A stretch of DNA of 64,000 nucleotides from an uncultured Verrucomicrobiota bacterium. GTDB lineage: Bacteria > Verrucomicrobiota > Kiritimatiellia > CAIVKH01. Below the pieces are notes generated by a model, which saw only the letters and a list, made by a program, of their open reading frames with translations, was not told the origin of the DNA and made no database searches. This document shows positions 55,106-63,813 of this stretch, piece by piece (position 1 is the first letter of the stretch; the number at the start of each line of letters is the position of its first letter). The stretch is taken from contig CALKUH010000017.1 in assembly GCA_937996795.1 (NCBI GenBank), positions 1 to 64,000 of the forward strand, in the 5' to 3' direction. The translations under genes were made by a program, and so were the position numbers.

Positions 55106-56863
55106 TTATTCCCCGCCGTCGAGGAAGCCTTCGAGTTTCCGGATGCGCGTCGGATGGCGCATCTTGCGGAGGGCCTTGGCTTCGATCTGGCGGATGCGTT
55201 CGCGGGTGACCTGGAACTTGCGACCGACTTCCTCCAGCGTGCGCGAGTAGCCGTCGGCGAGGCCGAAGCGAAGCGTCAGTACTTCCTGCTCGCGCTCGGT
55301 CAGCGTCTTCAGCACATCCTGCAGGCGGTCCTTCAACAGCGAATAGGCCGTCATTTCCGACGGATTCTCCGCGCTCTTGTCCTCGATGAAGTCGCCGAAA
55401 TGCGTGTCGTCGCTGTCGCCGACGGGGCTTTGCAGCGAGATCGGCTGCTGCGCCATCTTGAGTACCGCGCGCACGCGGTCCACCGGCAGGTTCATTTCCT
55501 CGGCGACTTCCTCGGGCGTCGGCTCGCGGCCGAGTTCCTGCACGAGCGCCTTCTGCACGCGCATCAGCTTGTTGATCGTCTCGATCATGTGGACCGGGAT
55601 GCGGATCGTGCGCGCCTGGTCGGCGATGGAGCGGGTGATCGCCTGGCGAATCCACCACGTCGCGTAGGTCGAGAACTTGTAGCCGCGGCGGTACTCGAAT
55701 TTTTCGACCGCCTTCATCAGGCCCATGTTGCCTTCCTGGATCAGGTCGAGGAAGGAGAGGCCGCGGTTCGTGTATTTCTTCGCGATGGAGATCACGAGGC
55801 GCAGGTTGGCCTCGACCATCTCGGTCTTCGCGCGCAGCCCCTTGCGGAGCCACATCTTCAATTCCTTGTAGTTCGCCTCGAACTCCTCGGCGGTCATGCG
55901 CTCGTCCAGCTCGAACTGGTGGATCTTCTTGCGCACTTCCTTGATCAAGTCGGGCGCGTTCTTCGCCTTCGACGAGCTGTAGCGCTTGAGCTCGTCCAGC
56001 ATGCCCTTCAGCACGAGGTGGCGCTCATCCGCCACGGTGACAAAATCCTCGATGGCCTTTTGCTTGAAGTAGAGCTGGTCGAGGCAGCTCGACAGTTTGT
56101 CGCGGGCCTGCTCGAAGGAGCGGCGCTTGCGGTCGCGCTCCTGTTTCGTGCCGCCGCTCTTGTGGCATTCAATGAACTTTTTGCCGACGAGCTCGTGCTG
56201 GCGCTGCGTGTCCTTCCGCAGCTTCACGAGGACCTTCATGTAGCGCTCGCGGCTGTCCACATGCTTGTCGCTGATGATGCGGTCGAAGCGCTCGCGGCCC
56301 TCCTCGAGGCGCTGGACGACGGCGTAGTAGGCGTTGGTCGCGTAGCCGAACAGGCCGAAGAGCTTGCGGGCGTTGATCTCCGCCTCCTCGATGCGCATCG
56401 AGATTTCGACTTCCTGCTCGCGCGTCAGCAGCGGGACCTGGCCCATCTGCTTGAGGTACATGCGGACCGGGTCGTCGAGCACGTCCACGCGCTGGGTGGC
56501 GCGGGCCTTTTCCTCCTGCTCGGCCTTGAGCTTCACGGCCTCGTCATCCGACTCGACCGCCTCGATGTCCATGCCCTTGAGCAGGATCAGGATCGAGTCG
56601 AACTCCTCGGGGCTGACGACCGTTTCGGGAATGACCTCGTTGATGTCGTCGTAGGTGACGAAGCCCTGTTCCTGAGCGATCTTCACCAGCTCGCGGATCT
56701 TCGCCTGCCGCTCCTCCCGGTTGACCTGGACCTTCACATCCGTGCCGTCGGCGGTCAGCTTGGTCTCCACCGCCGGCGCCTGCTTCGCGGGCTCAACCGC
56801 CTCGCGGGCGTCCGATTTTTTTGACGGGGTTGTTTTCTTTTTGGGAGCGGGTGTTTTGGACAT
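55106..56863 (-). CDS. rpoD: RNA polymerase primary sigma factor (sigma-70)
   Basis: 585 residues. Region 1.1 (IRELVKIAQEQGFVTYDDIN), 1.2 (DDPVRMYLKQMGQVPLLTRE), a long non-conserved insert, region 2 (NLRLVISIAKKYTNRGLSFL and STYATWWIRQAITRSIAD), region 3 (ELGREPTPEEVAEEM) and 4.2 (EEVGRKFQVTRERIRQIEAK) are all present. The N-terminal Lys/Pro/Ala-rich tail is additional. It is the housekeeping sigma. With dnaG and cvpA upstream on the same strand it forms a macromolecular-synthesis-type cluster. Confidence 0.97.
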   Translation of the reverse strand: MSKTPAPKKKTTPSKKSDAREAVEPAKQAPAVETKLTADGTDVKVQVNREERQAKIRELVKIAQEQGFVTYDDINEVIPETVVSPEEFDSILILLKGMDIEAVESDDEAVKLKAEQEEKARATQRVDVLDDPVRMYLKQMGQVPLLTREQEVEISMRIEEAEINARKLFGLFGYATNAYYAVVQRLEEGRERFDRIISDKHVDSRERYMKVLVKLRKDTQRQHELVGKKFIECHKSGGTKQERDRKRRSFEQARDKLSSCLDQLYFKQKAIEDFVTVADERHLVLKGMLDELKRYSSSKAKNAPDLIKEVRKKIHQFELDERMTAEEFEANYKELKMWLRKGLRAKTEMVEANLRLVISIAKKYTNRGLSFLDLIQEGNMGLMKAVEKFEYRRGYKFSTYATWWIRQAITRSIADQARTIRIPVHMIETINKLMRVQKALVQELGREPTPEEVAEEMNLPVDRVRAVLKMAQQPISLQSPVGDSDDTHFGDFIEDKSAENPSEMTAYSLLKDRLQDVLKTLTEREQEVLTLRFGLADGYSRTLEEVGRKFQVTRERIRQIEAKALRKMRHPTRIRKLEGFLDGGE

Positions 56864-56915
56864 GCGGGTTCCGAAGGATGGGCAGAGTTAACCTAATGGT
56901 ACGCAAAGGGGACGG

Positions 56916-56944
56916 AATATGGAGGATCGAACGGGGGTCGTCAA
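56916..56944 (-). promoter_or_regulatory. Predicted promoter of rpoD
   Basis: On the reverse strand TTGACG (56944-56939), 17 nt and CATATT (56921-56916) lie in the 106-bp gap after dnaG, giving rpoD its own promoter with a leader of about 45 nt in addition to read-through. Confidence 0.45.
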
Positions 56945-56969
56945 GGTCCGGCGCCAGATATTTTTCGCG

Positions 56970-58766
56970 CTATAACTCCATCACCAGCACGGCCTTGTCC
57001 CAACCGTGGCGGAGGGCGACGAGGTCGTATTTCATGTGCGCGATTTCCTCGGTCAGCCGCATCTGCTCCTCCGGCCCCGCCTGCGCGCGGCGGTGATTGG
57101 CGTCGCGCAGCGCCCGCTCCAGGTTCTTCCGGCGGATGGCCATGATGAGGTCCTGCGCGGCGCGCACGGGCAGGTTATCCTCCGTCCCGAGGCGCCGCTC
57201 GTCGGCGAGCAACTCGGCGGCGAGGTTCAGGCAGGCGTCGCCGCCGTCGCGCGCCGCCTCCGCCAGCTCCACCCCGTCCTCGCGCACGACGGCTTCGAGC
57301 AGGGTCCGGCAGCGCGCATCGGAAAAATGCTCGGGGCGCAAGTAGTGGCGCACAAGGTCCGTGATCTCCGGGTGGTGCGCGACCACCCACAGCAGCTCGC
57401 GCTCCTCGCGGGGCGGCGGGCCCTGCGCCTCCGATGGCGGGGCGGGTTCGGGCTCGGCCGCGGACGGGCGGATGGACGGCGTTGTCCGCCGCAACTCCTC
57501 GCGCAACGCGTGTTCCGGCGAGCCGGTGCGGGAGGCGAGTTCGCGCAGCATGCGGCTGCGCTGCAGGTCGCTCGGCGCGTGGCGGATCGTCTCCAGCACG
57601 GCGCGGGACACCCGCTTGAGGCCCGCCTCCTGTCGCATGTCGTCCCGCCGCGAGAGTACGTCGAACTGGAATTCGACGACGCTTTTCGGCGCGTCGAGCA
57701 CCTTCCGGAACGCCTCCGCGCCGTGTTTCTGGATCAAGCTGTCGGGGTCCTCGCCGACGGGCAGCGACACCACCTGCACGCTCAGCTCGGCGGCGAGGAA
57801 GAGCTCGGCGGAGCGCAGCGCGGAATTCTGGCCCGCGGTGTCCGCGTCCATCACCAGCACCACCGTGTCGGCGTGGCGCTTGATCGTCGCGGCGTGTTCC
57901 TCCGTGAGCGCCGTGCCGAGCGCGGCGACCGCGTGCGTGAAGCCGGCGAGGTGGCAGCGGATGACGTCGATCTGCCCCTCGCACAGCAGGCAGGTCCGCT
58001 GCTCGATGATCGGCTTGCGCGCGCGGTCCATCGCGAAGAGCAGCCGGCTCTTGCGGAAGATCGGCGTCTCCGGGCTGTTGAGGTACTTTGCGCCGCGGTC
58101 GTCCTTCACGAGGATGCGCCCGCTGAAGCCGACGATGCGCCCCGAGAGGTCGCGGATCGGGAACATCAGCCGCTCGCGGAACCGGTCGTAGCGGCGGCCC
58201 TGTTCATTCTTCGCGATAAGGCCCGCCGTCTCCAGCAGCTCCAGCGACACGCCGCGTTTTTCCGCGAACCGCTCCATCACGTCGAACCCGCCCGGCGCGT
58301 AGCCGAGGCCGAACTGCTCCACCACGTCGGCCCCGAGGTCGCGGCTCTTCAGGTACGCCCGCGCCGCCTCGGCGGACGGGTGCTTCAGCAGGATCTCCTG
58401 GAAAAACGACGCCGTGTCCGTGTGCACCTTGTACAGCAGGTCTTTGCGCGATTCCTCGCTGCGTTCCTGCTCGGTGAACTGCAGCGTCACCCCCGCGCGC
58501 TGCGCGAGCAGGCGCACCGCGTCCATGAACTCCACGCTCTCGTGCTGCATCACGAACTTGAAAACATCGCCGCCCGCGCCGCAGCCGAAGCAGTGGTAAA
58601 TCTGGCGCGCCTGGTTCACCGTGAACGACGGCGTCTTCTCCTTGTGGAACGGGCAGAGCGCCTTGTAGGCCGTGCCCGCGCGCTTCAGCGTGATGTAGGA
58701 ACCGATGAGATCGACAATGTCCACGCGCGCGCGGATGTCGTCGAGGATCTGGCGGGGCAGGGCCAT
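56970..58766 (-). CDS. dnaG: DNA primase
   Basis: 598 residues. The CHC2 zinc finger is Cys38, His41, Cys59 and Cys62 (CPFHKEKTPSF, YHCFGCG). The RNA polymerase domain has FRERLMFPIRDLSGRIVGFS, and the Toprim region has LLCEGQIDVI with LVMDADTAGQNSA. A C-terminal helicase-binding domain completes it. It synthesises replication primers. The gene begins immediately after the cvpA stop codon without any gap. Confidence 0.96.
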   Translation of the reverse strand: MALPRQILDDIRARVDIVDLIGSYITLKRAGTAYKALCPFHKEKTPSFTVNQARQIYHCFGCGAGGDVFKFVMQHESVEFMDAVRLLAQRAGVTLQFTEQERSEESRKDLLYKVHTDTASFFQEILLKHPSAEAARAYLKSRDLGADVVEQFGLGYAPGGFDVMERFAEKRGVSLELLETAGLIAKNEQGRRYDRFRERLMFPIRDLSGRIVGFSGRILVKDDRGAKYLNSPETPIFRKSRLLFAMDRARKPIIEQRTCLLCEGQIDVIRCHLAGFTHAVAALGTALTEEHAATIKRHADTVVLVMDADTAGQNSALRSAELFLAAELSVQVVSLPVGEDPDSLIQKHGAEAFRKVLDAPKSVVEFQFDVLSRRDDMRQEAGLKRVSRAVLETIRHAPSDLQRSRMLRELASRTGSPEHALREELRRTTPSIRPSAAEPEPAPPSEAQGPPPREERELLWVVAHHPEITDLVRHYLRPEHFSDARCRTLLEAVVREDGVELAEAARDGGDACLNLAAELLADERRLGTEDNLPVRAAQDLIMAIRRKNLERALRDANHRRAQAGPEEQMRLTEEIAHMKYDLVALRHGWDKAVLVMEL

Positions 58767-59399
58767 CTACTCCACCGGGCCCAGCGGCGCGGCGTCCCAG
58801 TCGCCGGACGGCCCGGCAGGCGGCTCGTCGACGGGGGCGAGTTCCTCCGCATAGGGATCGATCGACGGGTCCGCCGTCGCTTCGGGCGGCGCCACGCGCA
58901 ACTCCGGCACTTTTTCGGAGAGTTGCTCGTAGAGCGGATGCAGGCGCGCGGTGACGAGGCGACCGATGCGCGATTCCTGGGTGATCATCGCCTGCATCGT
59001 GTCGTTCGGCATCAGGCTCAGCAGCAGCAGGATCAGGATCGCGACCGCACCGGAGCGAACGAGTCCGCACAGCGCGCCGCCGATCCGCTCGGTCCGGCCT
59101 TTAAAGGAGAAGCTGAACATCGCGGACAGCGCGAGGCGGATGATCGTCAGGATCGCGTAGGCCCCGACCAGGAGAATGAGCAGCGCGGAGAGGAAGCACA
59201 GGCGCGGCGCCCACTCGAAGCGCGCCATCAGCGCATCGGCCAGCGGGCGCGTCAGGAAAATCACCGCCGCGATGCAACCCGCCGCGATCAACACGCGCGC
59301 CAGCTCGCCCGAAAGGCCGCGCCGGACGCCGCCCGCGAGGCCGCCGAGCACGAACGCGACGAAGATCCAATCCACCACCGTAAGTCCGAGCCATGTCAT
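58767..59399 (-). CDS. CvpA family membrane protein
   Basis: 210 residues with four TM helices. It starts LTVVDWIFVAFVLGGLAGGVRRGL, and FKGRTERIGGALCGLVRSGA matches the CvpA signature between helices 3 and 4. The tail of about 50 residues is acidic and proline-rich. CvpA homologues are linked to colicin V production, biofilm formation and envelope homeostasis, but the biochemical role is unclear. The ATG at 59399 was chosen to start just before TM1. It is the first gene of the reverse-strand group with dnaG and rpoD. Confidence 0.82.
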   Translation of the reverse strand: MTWLGLTVVDWIFVAFVLGGLAGGVRRGLSGELARVLIAAGCIAAVIFLTRPLADALMARFEWAPRLCFLSALLILLVGAYAILTIIRLALSAMFSFSFKGRTERIGGALCGLVRSGAVAILILLLLSLMPNDTMQAMITQESRIGRLVTARLHPLYEQLSEKVPELRVAPPEATADPSIDPYAEELAPVDEPPAGPSGDWDAAPLGPVE

Positions 59400-59452
59400 G
59401 CGGCTGAACGTAGGCCGACCCCGGCCCGGCATCAAGAGAGAAGGATGGGGAA

Positions 59453-59518
59453 AGGACACGAGGGGAGAGGAGACGAGGGGCACGAGACCCGAGGGGAGAG
59501 GACACGAGGGCACGAGGA
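59453..59518. repeat. GACACGAGGGG tandem-like direct repeats
   Basis: Units of GACACGAGGGGAGAGG and shortened variants (GAGACGAGGGGCACGAG, GACACGAGGGCACGAG) repeat in direct orientation between the divergent cvpA and VTT genes. No ORF is supported here. Confidence 0.55.
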
Positions 59519-59546
59519 ACGTAGGGGCGGGGAGCGGAAGAAATGT

Positions 59547-59594
59547 TTTACAGACGTTGCGGGTGGCAAAAAGAGTTTTTACAGACGTTGCAAA
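59547..59594 (+). repeat. Paired 17-bp palindrome, locus C
   Basis: TTTACAGACGTTGCGGG (59547-59563) and TTTACAGACGTTGCAAA (59578-59594) are 31 bp apart, as at locus A. The second copy is centred 39 nt upstream of the predicted transcription start of the VTT gene, a position suited to an activator or repressor. Confidence 0.8.
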
Positions 59595-59609
59595 TCCCGG
59601 GGTGGGGTT

Positions 59610-59618
59610 TGCTATTCT
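59610..59618 (+). promoter_or_regulatory. Extended -10 of a leaderless promoter for the VTT gene
   Basis: TGCTATTCT gives an extended -10 (TGN-TATTCT) ending 6 nt before ATG 59625. No good -35 is seen at 16-18 nt; the palindrome pair occupies that region. Confidence 0.5.
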
Positions 59619-59624
59619 CGCGCG

Positions 59625-60332
59625 ATGCATACGGAACAGGATGCCGCGGGGCGTGGCGGGGTCTGGTCGGCGGTGAAACGGCTGGGATTGTTTCTGCTCA
59701 TTGCGCTGGCGGGCGTGGCGGTGAGTCATTTTACGCACCTGGGCGACTATGTGAGTGCCGGGTCGATGGCGGAGCTGGCGGAGCGAATGGGGCCGCACGG
59801 GGTCAGCATCATCATGCTGGCGGGCGTGTTGACGCCGCTGATGTTTTTGCCGCGCTGGCCGATCGCGTTCCTCGCGGGGCTGCTGTATGGCGTGGTGTGG
59901 GGCACGCTGCTGGCGACGGTCGCGTCGGCGGGGGGCGCGTGGCTGCACTTCATGCTCTCGCGGACCCTGCTGGCGCCGGCGTCGGAACGCATGCGGCGCC
60001 GCCTGAAGCTGGAGCATCTGAACATTCCGCGCGACAAGCAGTTCATCACCCTTTTCCTGCTGCGCGCGTTCCCGCTGTCGAGTTTCGTGGCGACGAACGT
60101 GCTGGCGGGCGCGTTGAAGCTGAGCCGCAGCCGGTTCATCCTCGCGTCGTTCCTCGGCATGCTGCCGTCGTCGCTGATGTACGCGGCATGGGGCAAGGTG
60201 ATGAAACAGCCGGAGCCTCACTTTTACGGCCTCGCCGTGCTCGCCGTGATCCTCATCGTGGGCGGCGCGGTGCTGGCCCAACGCTACCTGCGCCCCTGGC
60301 TCCGCCCGTCCGCCGACCGCGGCGCCGAATAA
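59625..60332 (+). CDS. VTT/DedA-superfamily (TVP38/TMEM64-like) membrane protein
   Basis: 235 residues with about six TM segments. The core motif is PRWPIAFLAGLLYGVVWGTL with ASAGGAWLHFMLSR, followed by FLLRAFPLSSFVATNVLAGA and FILASFLGMLPSSLMYAAWG, matching the VTT (SNARE-associated) domain. Related DedA proteins translocate lipids such as undecaprenyl phosphate. A lipid-scrambling or flippase role is likely but the substrate is not established. Its promoter region carries the palindrome pair. Confidence 0.82.
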   Translation: MHTEQDAAGRGGVWSAVKRLGLFLLIALAGVAVSHFTHLGDYVSAGSMAELAERMGPHGVSIIMLAGVLTPLMFLPRWPIAFLAGLLYGVVWGTLLATVASAGGAWLHFMLSRTLLAPASERMRRRLKLEHLNIPRDKQFITLFLLRAFPLSSFVATNVLAGALKLSRSRFILASFLGMLPSSLMYAAWGKVMKQPEPHFYGLAVLAVILIVGGAVLAQRYLRPWLRPSADRGAE

Positions 60333-60353
60333 TTTCGTCCTCGAAATCAGGAC

Positions 60354-60385
60354 TTCACCACGGAGCGACGGAGGCACGGAGCGGA
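60354..60385. repeat. CACGGAG-type repeat, partial copy
   Basis: TTCACCACGGAGCGACGGAG followed by GCACGGAG is one arm of the same family as 63307-63393; a clear opposite arm is missing. It follows the VTT gene stop. Confidence 0.5.
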
Positions 60386-60456
60386 TGGAAGCCGCGTCTC
60401 GATCGGAATTCTCCTTGGTTAAAAAAGTTTCGTCCTTCTTCGATGAGGCTTTCGCG

Positions 60457-60484
60457 TTGAGTTGGCGGGCGGGCGGACTACACT
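60457..60484 (+). promoter_or_regulatory. Predicted promoter of the first DUF4139 gene
   Basis: TTGAGT (60457-60462), 16 nt and TACACT (60479-60484) give a start near 60491, only about 10 nt before ATG 60501. GAGGTGG lies in this short leader. Confidence 0.5.
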
Positions 60485-60500
60485 GCGGGGCGAGGTGGCT

Positions 60501-61961
60501 ATGCGTATTCGATTCGTCCGGTGGATGGTGTGCGGTGCGCTGATCGGGGTTTTGCCCGCGCGCGCCGCGGTGGAGGCTTCGGCCCCGCGGCAGGTGACGC
60601 TCCAGATCTATGACAACGGGCTCACGCTGGTGAACGAACTGCGGTCGGTGGTGTTGCCGCCTGGCGCGGACTCGGTGGTGGTGCGCGGCGTGCCGGCGCG
60701 GCTCGACCCGGAGACGGTGTCGGTCCTGCCTGCGGCGGGGAGCGCGGGGCTCGACGTGCTGGAGCAGCGGTTCGAGTATGACCTGGCCGACGCGGCGCGC
60801 CTGTTGGGCCGCTATCTCGACCGCACGCTGGTGGTCGGCGCGGGCGCGAACGCGAAGGAGGGGCGGCTGGTCGGATTGCCGGCGTGGCGCGAGCCGCCGT
60901 TCCCGTCGGACCCGCTTGTGCTGGCGATGCCGGACGGCGGGCTGGTCTCCTTCTTTACCGCGGCGGAGGCGGGGCGCGTGACGTTCCCCGGCGCGGCGCG
61001 CGCGGTGTTCGACAAGCCCGCGCTGGTGTGGCGCACGCGCGGCGGGCTCGAGGGCCAGCAGAATTTCCGCTTCAACTACCTGTTGCAGGGCCTCGCGTGG
61101 CAGGCGGCGTATGACGTTGTGCTGAATCCCGCGGGCACGGAGGCGATGCTGTCCGGGCGCATCGGGCTCGACAACCAGAGCGGTGGCTCGTTCGAGGAGG
61201 CGACGGTGCGACTCCTGGAAACGGAGCGGGGCCGGGTGTCCGGCGAGGCGGAGGACCTGGCGCCGCAGCGCTATGCGTATGGTCTCGAACAGCCGCGCGA
61301 CGAGCGCGCCGTGGCGAGCCTCGCGCCGGTGCAGACGCACGAACTGCCCCGGAAGGTGACGCTGCAGCAGGGCGAGCGCGTGTACCTGCCGCTGGCGCAG
61401 ATCGCGAACCTGCCGGTGCGCCGCATCTTTGTGTATGACGGCGTGCGTTTCGACCGCTTCCAGCGGAATCGCCGCAACGACTGGAACTACGGCACCGAAT
61501 ATCACACGACGGTGGACCTGCACCTGGAGTTCGACAACACCGGCGCGGCGGGGCTGGGCCTGCATTTGCCGCCGGGCCGCCTGCACCTGTACCAGCAGCG
61601 GATCGACGGCGCGCTCGAGTTGCTCGGCACTGATACGCTCGCGCCGGTGGCCGCGGAGGCGCGCGGGCAGGTGCGCGTCGGCCCTGCGCGCGGGCTGCGC
61701 GGGGAGCGCGAACGCACGGGCTACACGGAGATCCGTCCGCTGCACGAGTATGAGGAGTCGTTTGAAATACGGCTCGCGAACGACTCCGACCAGCCTGCGG
61801 TGATCCGCGTGGTGGAACACCTGTACCGGTGGTCGGAATTCGAGATCGTCAAGTCGGACAGCGAGTACAAGGTGACCGGTCCGCAGACGATTGAGTTCCA
61901 GCCCGAGCTGAAGCCGGGCGGGCGTCGCGCGATCCACTACACCGTGCGCTACCGCTGGTAG
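60501..61961 (+). CDS. DUF4139 domain secreted protein
   Basis: 486 residues with a signal peptide (about 1-22). An N-terminal strand QVTLQIYDNGLTLVNELRSV is typical of the DUF4139 superfamily. A beta-rich body contains FRFNYLLQGLAWQAAYDVVL and GRIGLDNQSGGSFEEATVRL, and the protein closes with VKSDSEYKVTGPQTIEFQPE. These proteins are thought to be surface or periplasmic beta-sandwich proteins of unknown role. It is followed after 11 bp by a paralogue, so they are presumably one operon. Confidence 0.8.
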   Translation: MRIRFVRWMVCGALIGVLPARAAVEASAPRQVTLQIYDNGLTLVNELRSVVLPPGADSVVVRGVPARLDPETVSVLPAAGSAGLDVLEQRFEYDLADAARLLGRYLDRTLVVGAGANAKEGRLVGLPAWREPPFPSDPLVLAMPDGGLVSFFTAAEAGRVTFPGAARAVFDKPALVWRTRGGLEGQQNFRFNYLLQGLAWQAAYDVVLNPAGTEAMLSGRIGLDNQSGGSFEEATVRLLETERGRVSGEAEDLAPQRYAYGLEQPRDERAVASLAPVQTHELPRKVTLQQGERVYLPLAQIANLPVRRIFVYDGVRFDRFQRNRRNDWNYGTEYHTTVDLHLEFDNTGAAGLGLHLPPGRLHLYQQRIDGALELLGTDTLAPVAAEARGQVRVGPARGLRGERERTGYTEIRPLHEYEESFEIRLANDSDQPAVIRVVEHLYRWSEFEIVKSDSEYKVTGPQTIEFQPELKPGGRRAIHYTVRYRW

Positions 61962-61972
61962 GAGGACCGCGC

Positions 61973-63271
61973 GTGGACCAACGCCGCATTGCGGACGCGC
62001 TGTGTGCGGGCCTGCTGGCCGCGTGCAGCCTGGCCGCGCCGGTGGGCGCGCAGGACGTCAGCCGCCCCGTCTCGACCCGCCTGATCGTCGGCCACGAGGT
62101 GTCGACGATGCGCGAGGAGCACGAGGTGAATTTTGTGCAGCGCGAGCGCACCCTGTGGCTCGATCTGCCGTCGGCGGTGGACCTCGCGACGGTGTGGGCG
62201 GGCGATGCGGAGCAGGCGGTGCGACTGCTCGATGTGCGGCGGACGCCCCCGCCGCAGCCGGCGTTCGATGGCGTGTGGTCGCTTACCGGCGCCGTGCCAC
62301 GTCGCGCGGAGGCGTCGTCGCAGGTGCAGGGCCCGCTGGCGATCCGCCTGATTTCAGCCGCTGCGCGACCGCGCCGGGTGGAGGTTCATTACCAGGTGCC
62401 GGGCCTTTCGTGGGAGGCGCATTACGAGCTGACGATACGCGGGGACATCAACAATCACCTGGAACCGTTGTCGCTGGACATGGAGGCGCGGCTTCATGTG
62501 TCGAACGCGCTGGACCGCGCGGTGCGCGCCGACCGCCTGCTCCTGCGCGGGCCTGCGGAGCGACCGGCGGATGCGGACGCCCTGCAGCGGGCGCCGGGGT
62601 TCCTTATGCTGGATGACGACAGCCCGCTGGCCGACCGGTGGCGCCCCGGCCCGCCGCCGCAACGCGAGCCCCAGCTCTACAGTCTTGTGGAGGAGGGGAC
62701 GGTGCTTCCGCCGGGGCAGGTGGTCGGATTGCGCGTGGCGTCGGCCCGCCGCATGGCGACGGAGCGGCTCTACACCATGGATAGCGAGCGCATGCCGCTG
62801 GGATCGCCGGACGGGCGGCGGCCGCTGCGGCAATGGATGGTCATCCGCAACGAGGCGCGCGCGGGACTCGGCATGCCGCTGCCCGCGGGTACGGCCCGCA
62901 TCTCGGCGGGCAGCGGGCGTTCGCCGGTTCGGCAGGACGCGGTGCTGGGCCACACGCCGGCCGGGGGGCTGATCCGCGTCGATCTCGGCGATGCGCCCGG
63001 GGTCACCGGGTCGCGCCGCTCCCTCGGTCGCACGCGCGATGTGGGCGGCATCGTTCAGGAGACAATCGAACTGCGTGTGGCCAACGGGCTCGACAGCGCC
63101 GTGCGGGTGGAACTGTCCGAACGTCCGCCGGTCCCGCTGGCGTGGGACATGGTGCGCTCCTCGCGCCCCTATGAATTGGTGGCCCGCCGCCTGCGCTACG
63201 AATTGCAACTGGCGCCGCGCGAAGAGGTCGTGGTCTCCTACACCGTACGCCTCAGCGAGCCGGAGGGCTGA
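61973..63271 (+). CDS. Second DUF4139-like secreted protein
   Basis: 432 residues from a GTG with GGAGG upstream. A signal peptide ends around VGAQ-DV. The body repeats the pattern of its neighbour: STMREEHEVNFVQRERTLWL, VEVHYQVPGLSWEAHYELTI and the C-terminal LQLAPREEVVVSYTVRLSEP. It aligns over the whole fold but shares little exact sequence with the first copy, so the duplication is old. The two may form a heteromer. It ends 36 bp before a strong palindrome. Confidence 0.7.
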   Translation: MDQRRIADALCAGLLAACSLAAPVGAQDVSRPVSTRLIVGHEVSTMREEHEVNFVQRERTLWLDLPSAVDLATVWAGDAEQAVRLLDVRRTPPPQPAFDGVWSLTGAVPRRAEASSQVQGPLAIRLISAAARPRRVEVHYQVPGLSWEAHYELTIRGDINNHLEPLSLDMEARLHVSNALDRAVRADRLLLRGPAERPADADALQRAPGFLMLDDDSPLADRWRPGPPPQREPQLYSLVEEGTVLPPGQVVGLRVASARRMATERLYTMDSERMPLGSPDGRRPLRQWMVIRNEARAGLGMPLPAGTARISAGSGRSPVRQDAVLGHTPAGGLIRVDLGDAPGVTGSRRSLGRTRDVGGIVQETIELRVANGLDSAVRVELSERPPVPLAWDMVRSSRPYELVARRLRYELQLAPREEVVVSYTVRLSEPEG

Positions 63272-63306
63272 GTCCGGTTCCGTCACGCTGTGGGATTTTT
63301 TTAAAA

Positions 63307-63393
63307 CCACGGAGACACGGAGGTACGGAGCAGATTCTAAAAGAGAATGTTCCACAATCTTCAGGCCTCTCCGTGCCTCCGTGAACTCCGTGG
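63307..63393. terminator. Palindromic CACGGAG repeat, probable bidirectional terminator
   Basis: CCACGGAGACACGGAGGTAC to 63330 pairs with the arm at 63369-63393 (CTCCGTGCC, then CTCCGTGG). It lies between convergent genes and is preceded by a T7 run (63296-63302). It belongs to the repeat family also seen at 60354. Confidence 0.55.
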
Positions 63394-63432
63394 TGAAGGA
63401 CGGCGAGGATGAAGCGGCTGGAGACCGGGCGG

Positions 63433-63660
63433 CTAGGGCGCGGGCAGGGCGCGGAAGTCGGGGGTGACTTCGCGCGCGTTGCGCTGCGTGAGCAGGCGCG
63501 CCTGCACCTGGTAGAGGGCGATGAAAATGACCAGCAGGAGCGCGAGGAAGATGAAGAACTTGAGGTTCTCCTTCATCGGTCGCGACCGGCTCGGGAAATC
63601 GACGCGCAGTTTGCCGTAGTTGATGATCGGCGGCGTCACGCGTGGACGGGTCGTTTTCAT
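63433..63660 (-). CDS. Small single-pass membrane protein
   Basis: 75 residues from ATG 63660. A basic N-terminus (KTTRPRVTPPIINYGKLRV) precedes one TM helix (LKFFIFLALLLVIFIALYQV) and a short tail. No family recognised. A predicted promoter (TTGCAC-N16-TACACT) lies close upstream, which supports a real gene. It converges on the DUF4139 pair. Confidence 0.55.
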   Translation of the reverse strand: MKTTRPRVTPPIINYGKLRVDFPSRSRPMKENLKFFIFLALLLVIFIALYQVQARLLTQRNAREVTPDFRALPAP

Positions 63661-63671
63661 GCGATGCGGGA

Positions 63672-63699
63672 AGTGTAGCCACCGCCGTTTCCGGTGCAA
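63672..63699 (-). promoter_or_regulatory. Predicted promoter of the small membrane protein
   Basis: On the reverse strand TTGCAC (63699-63694), 16 nt and TACACT (63677-63672) end 11 nt before ATG 63660. Confidence 0.45.
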
Positions 63700-63746
63700 C
63701 GGGATTTGTGCAAAAAATATTCCGCCATCCGCCCCGCCGCGTGGCG

Positions 63747-63775
63747 TTGACAGGCCGGTGTTGCTTTGTTACAGC
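63747..63775 (+). promoter_or_regulatory. Predicted promoter of transketolase
   Basis: A perfect -35 TTGACA (63747-63752), 17 nt and TACAGC (63770-63775) lie upstream of the ATG at 63814, leaving a leader of about 32 nt. Confidence 0.5.
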
Positions 63776-63813
63776 GGACCGACCGTGCAGCAGGCCTTCA
63801 CACCTTTATACCT

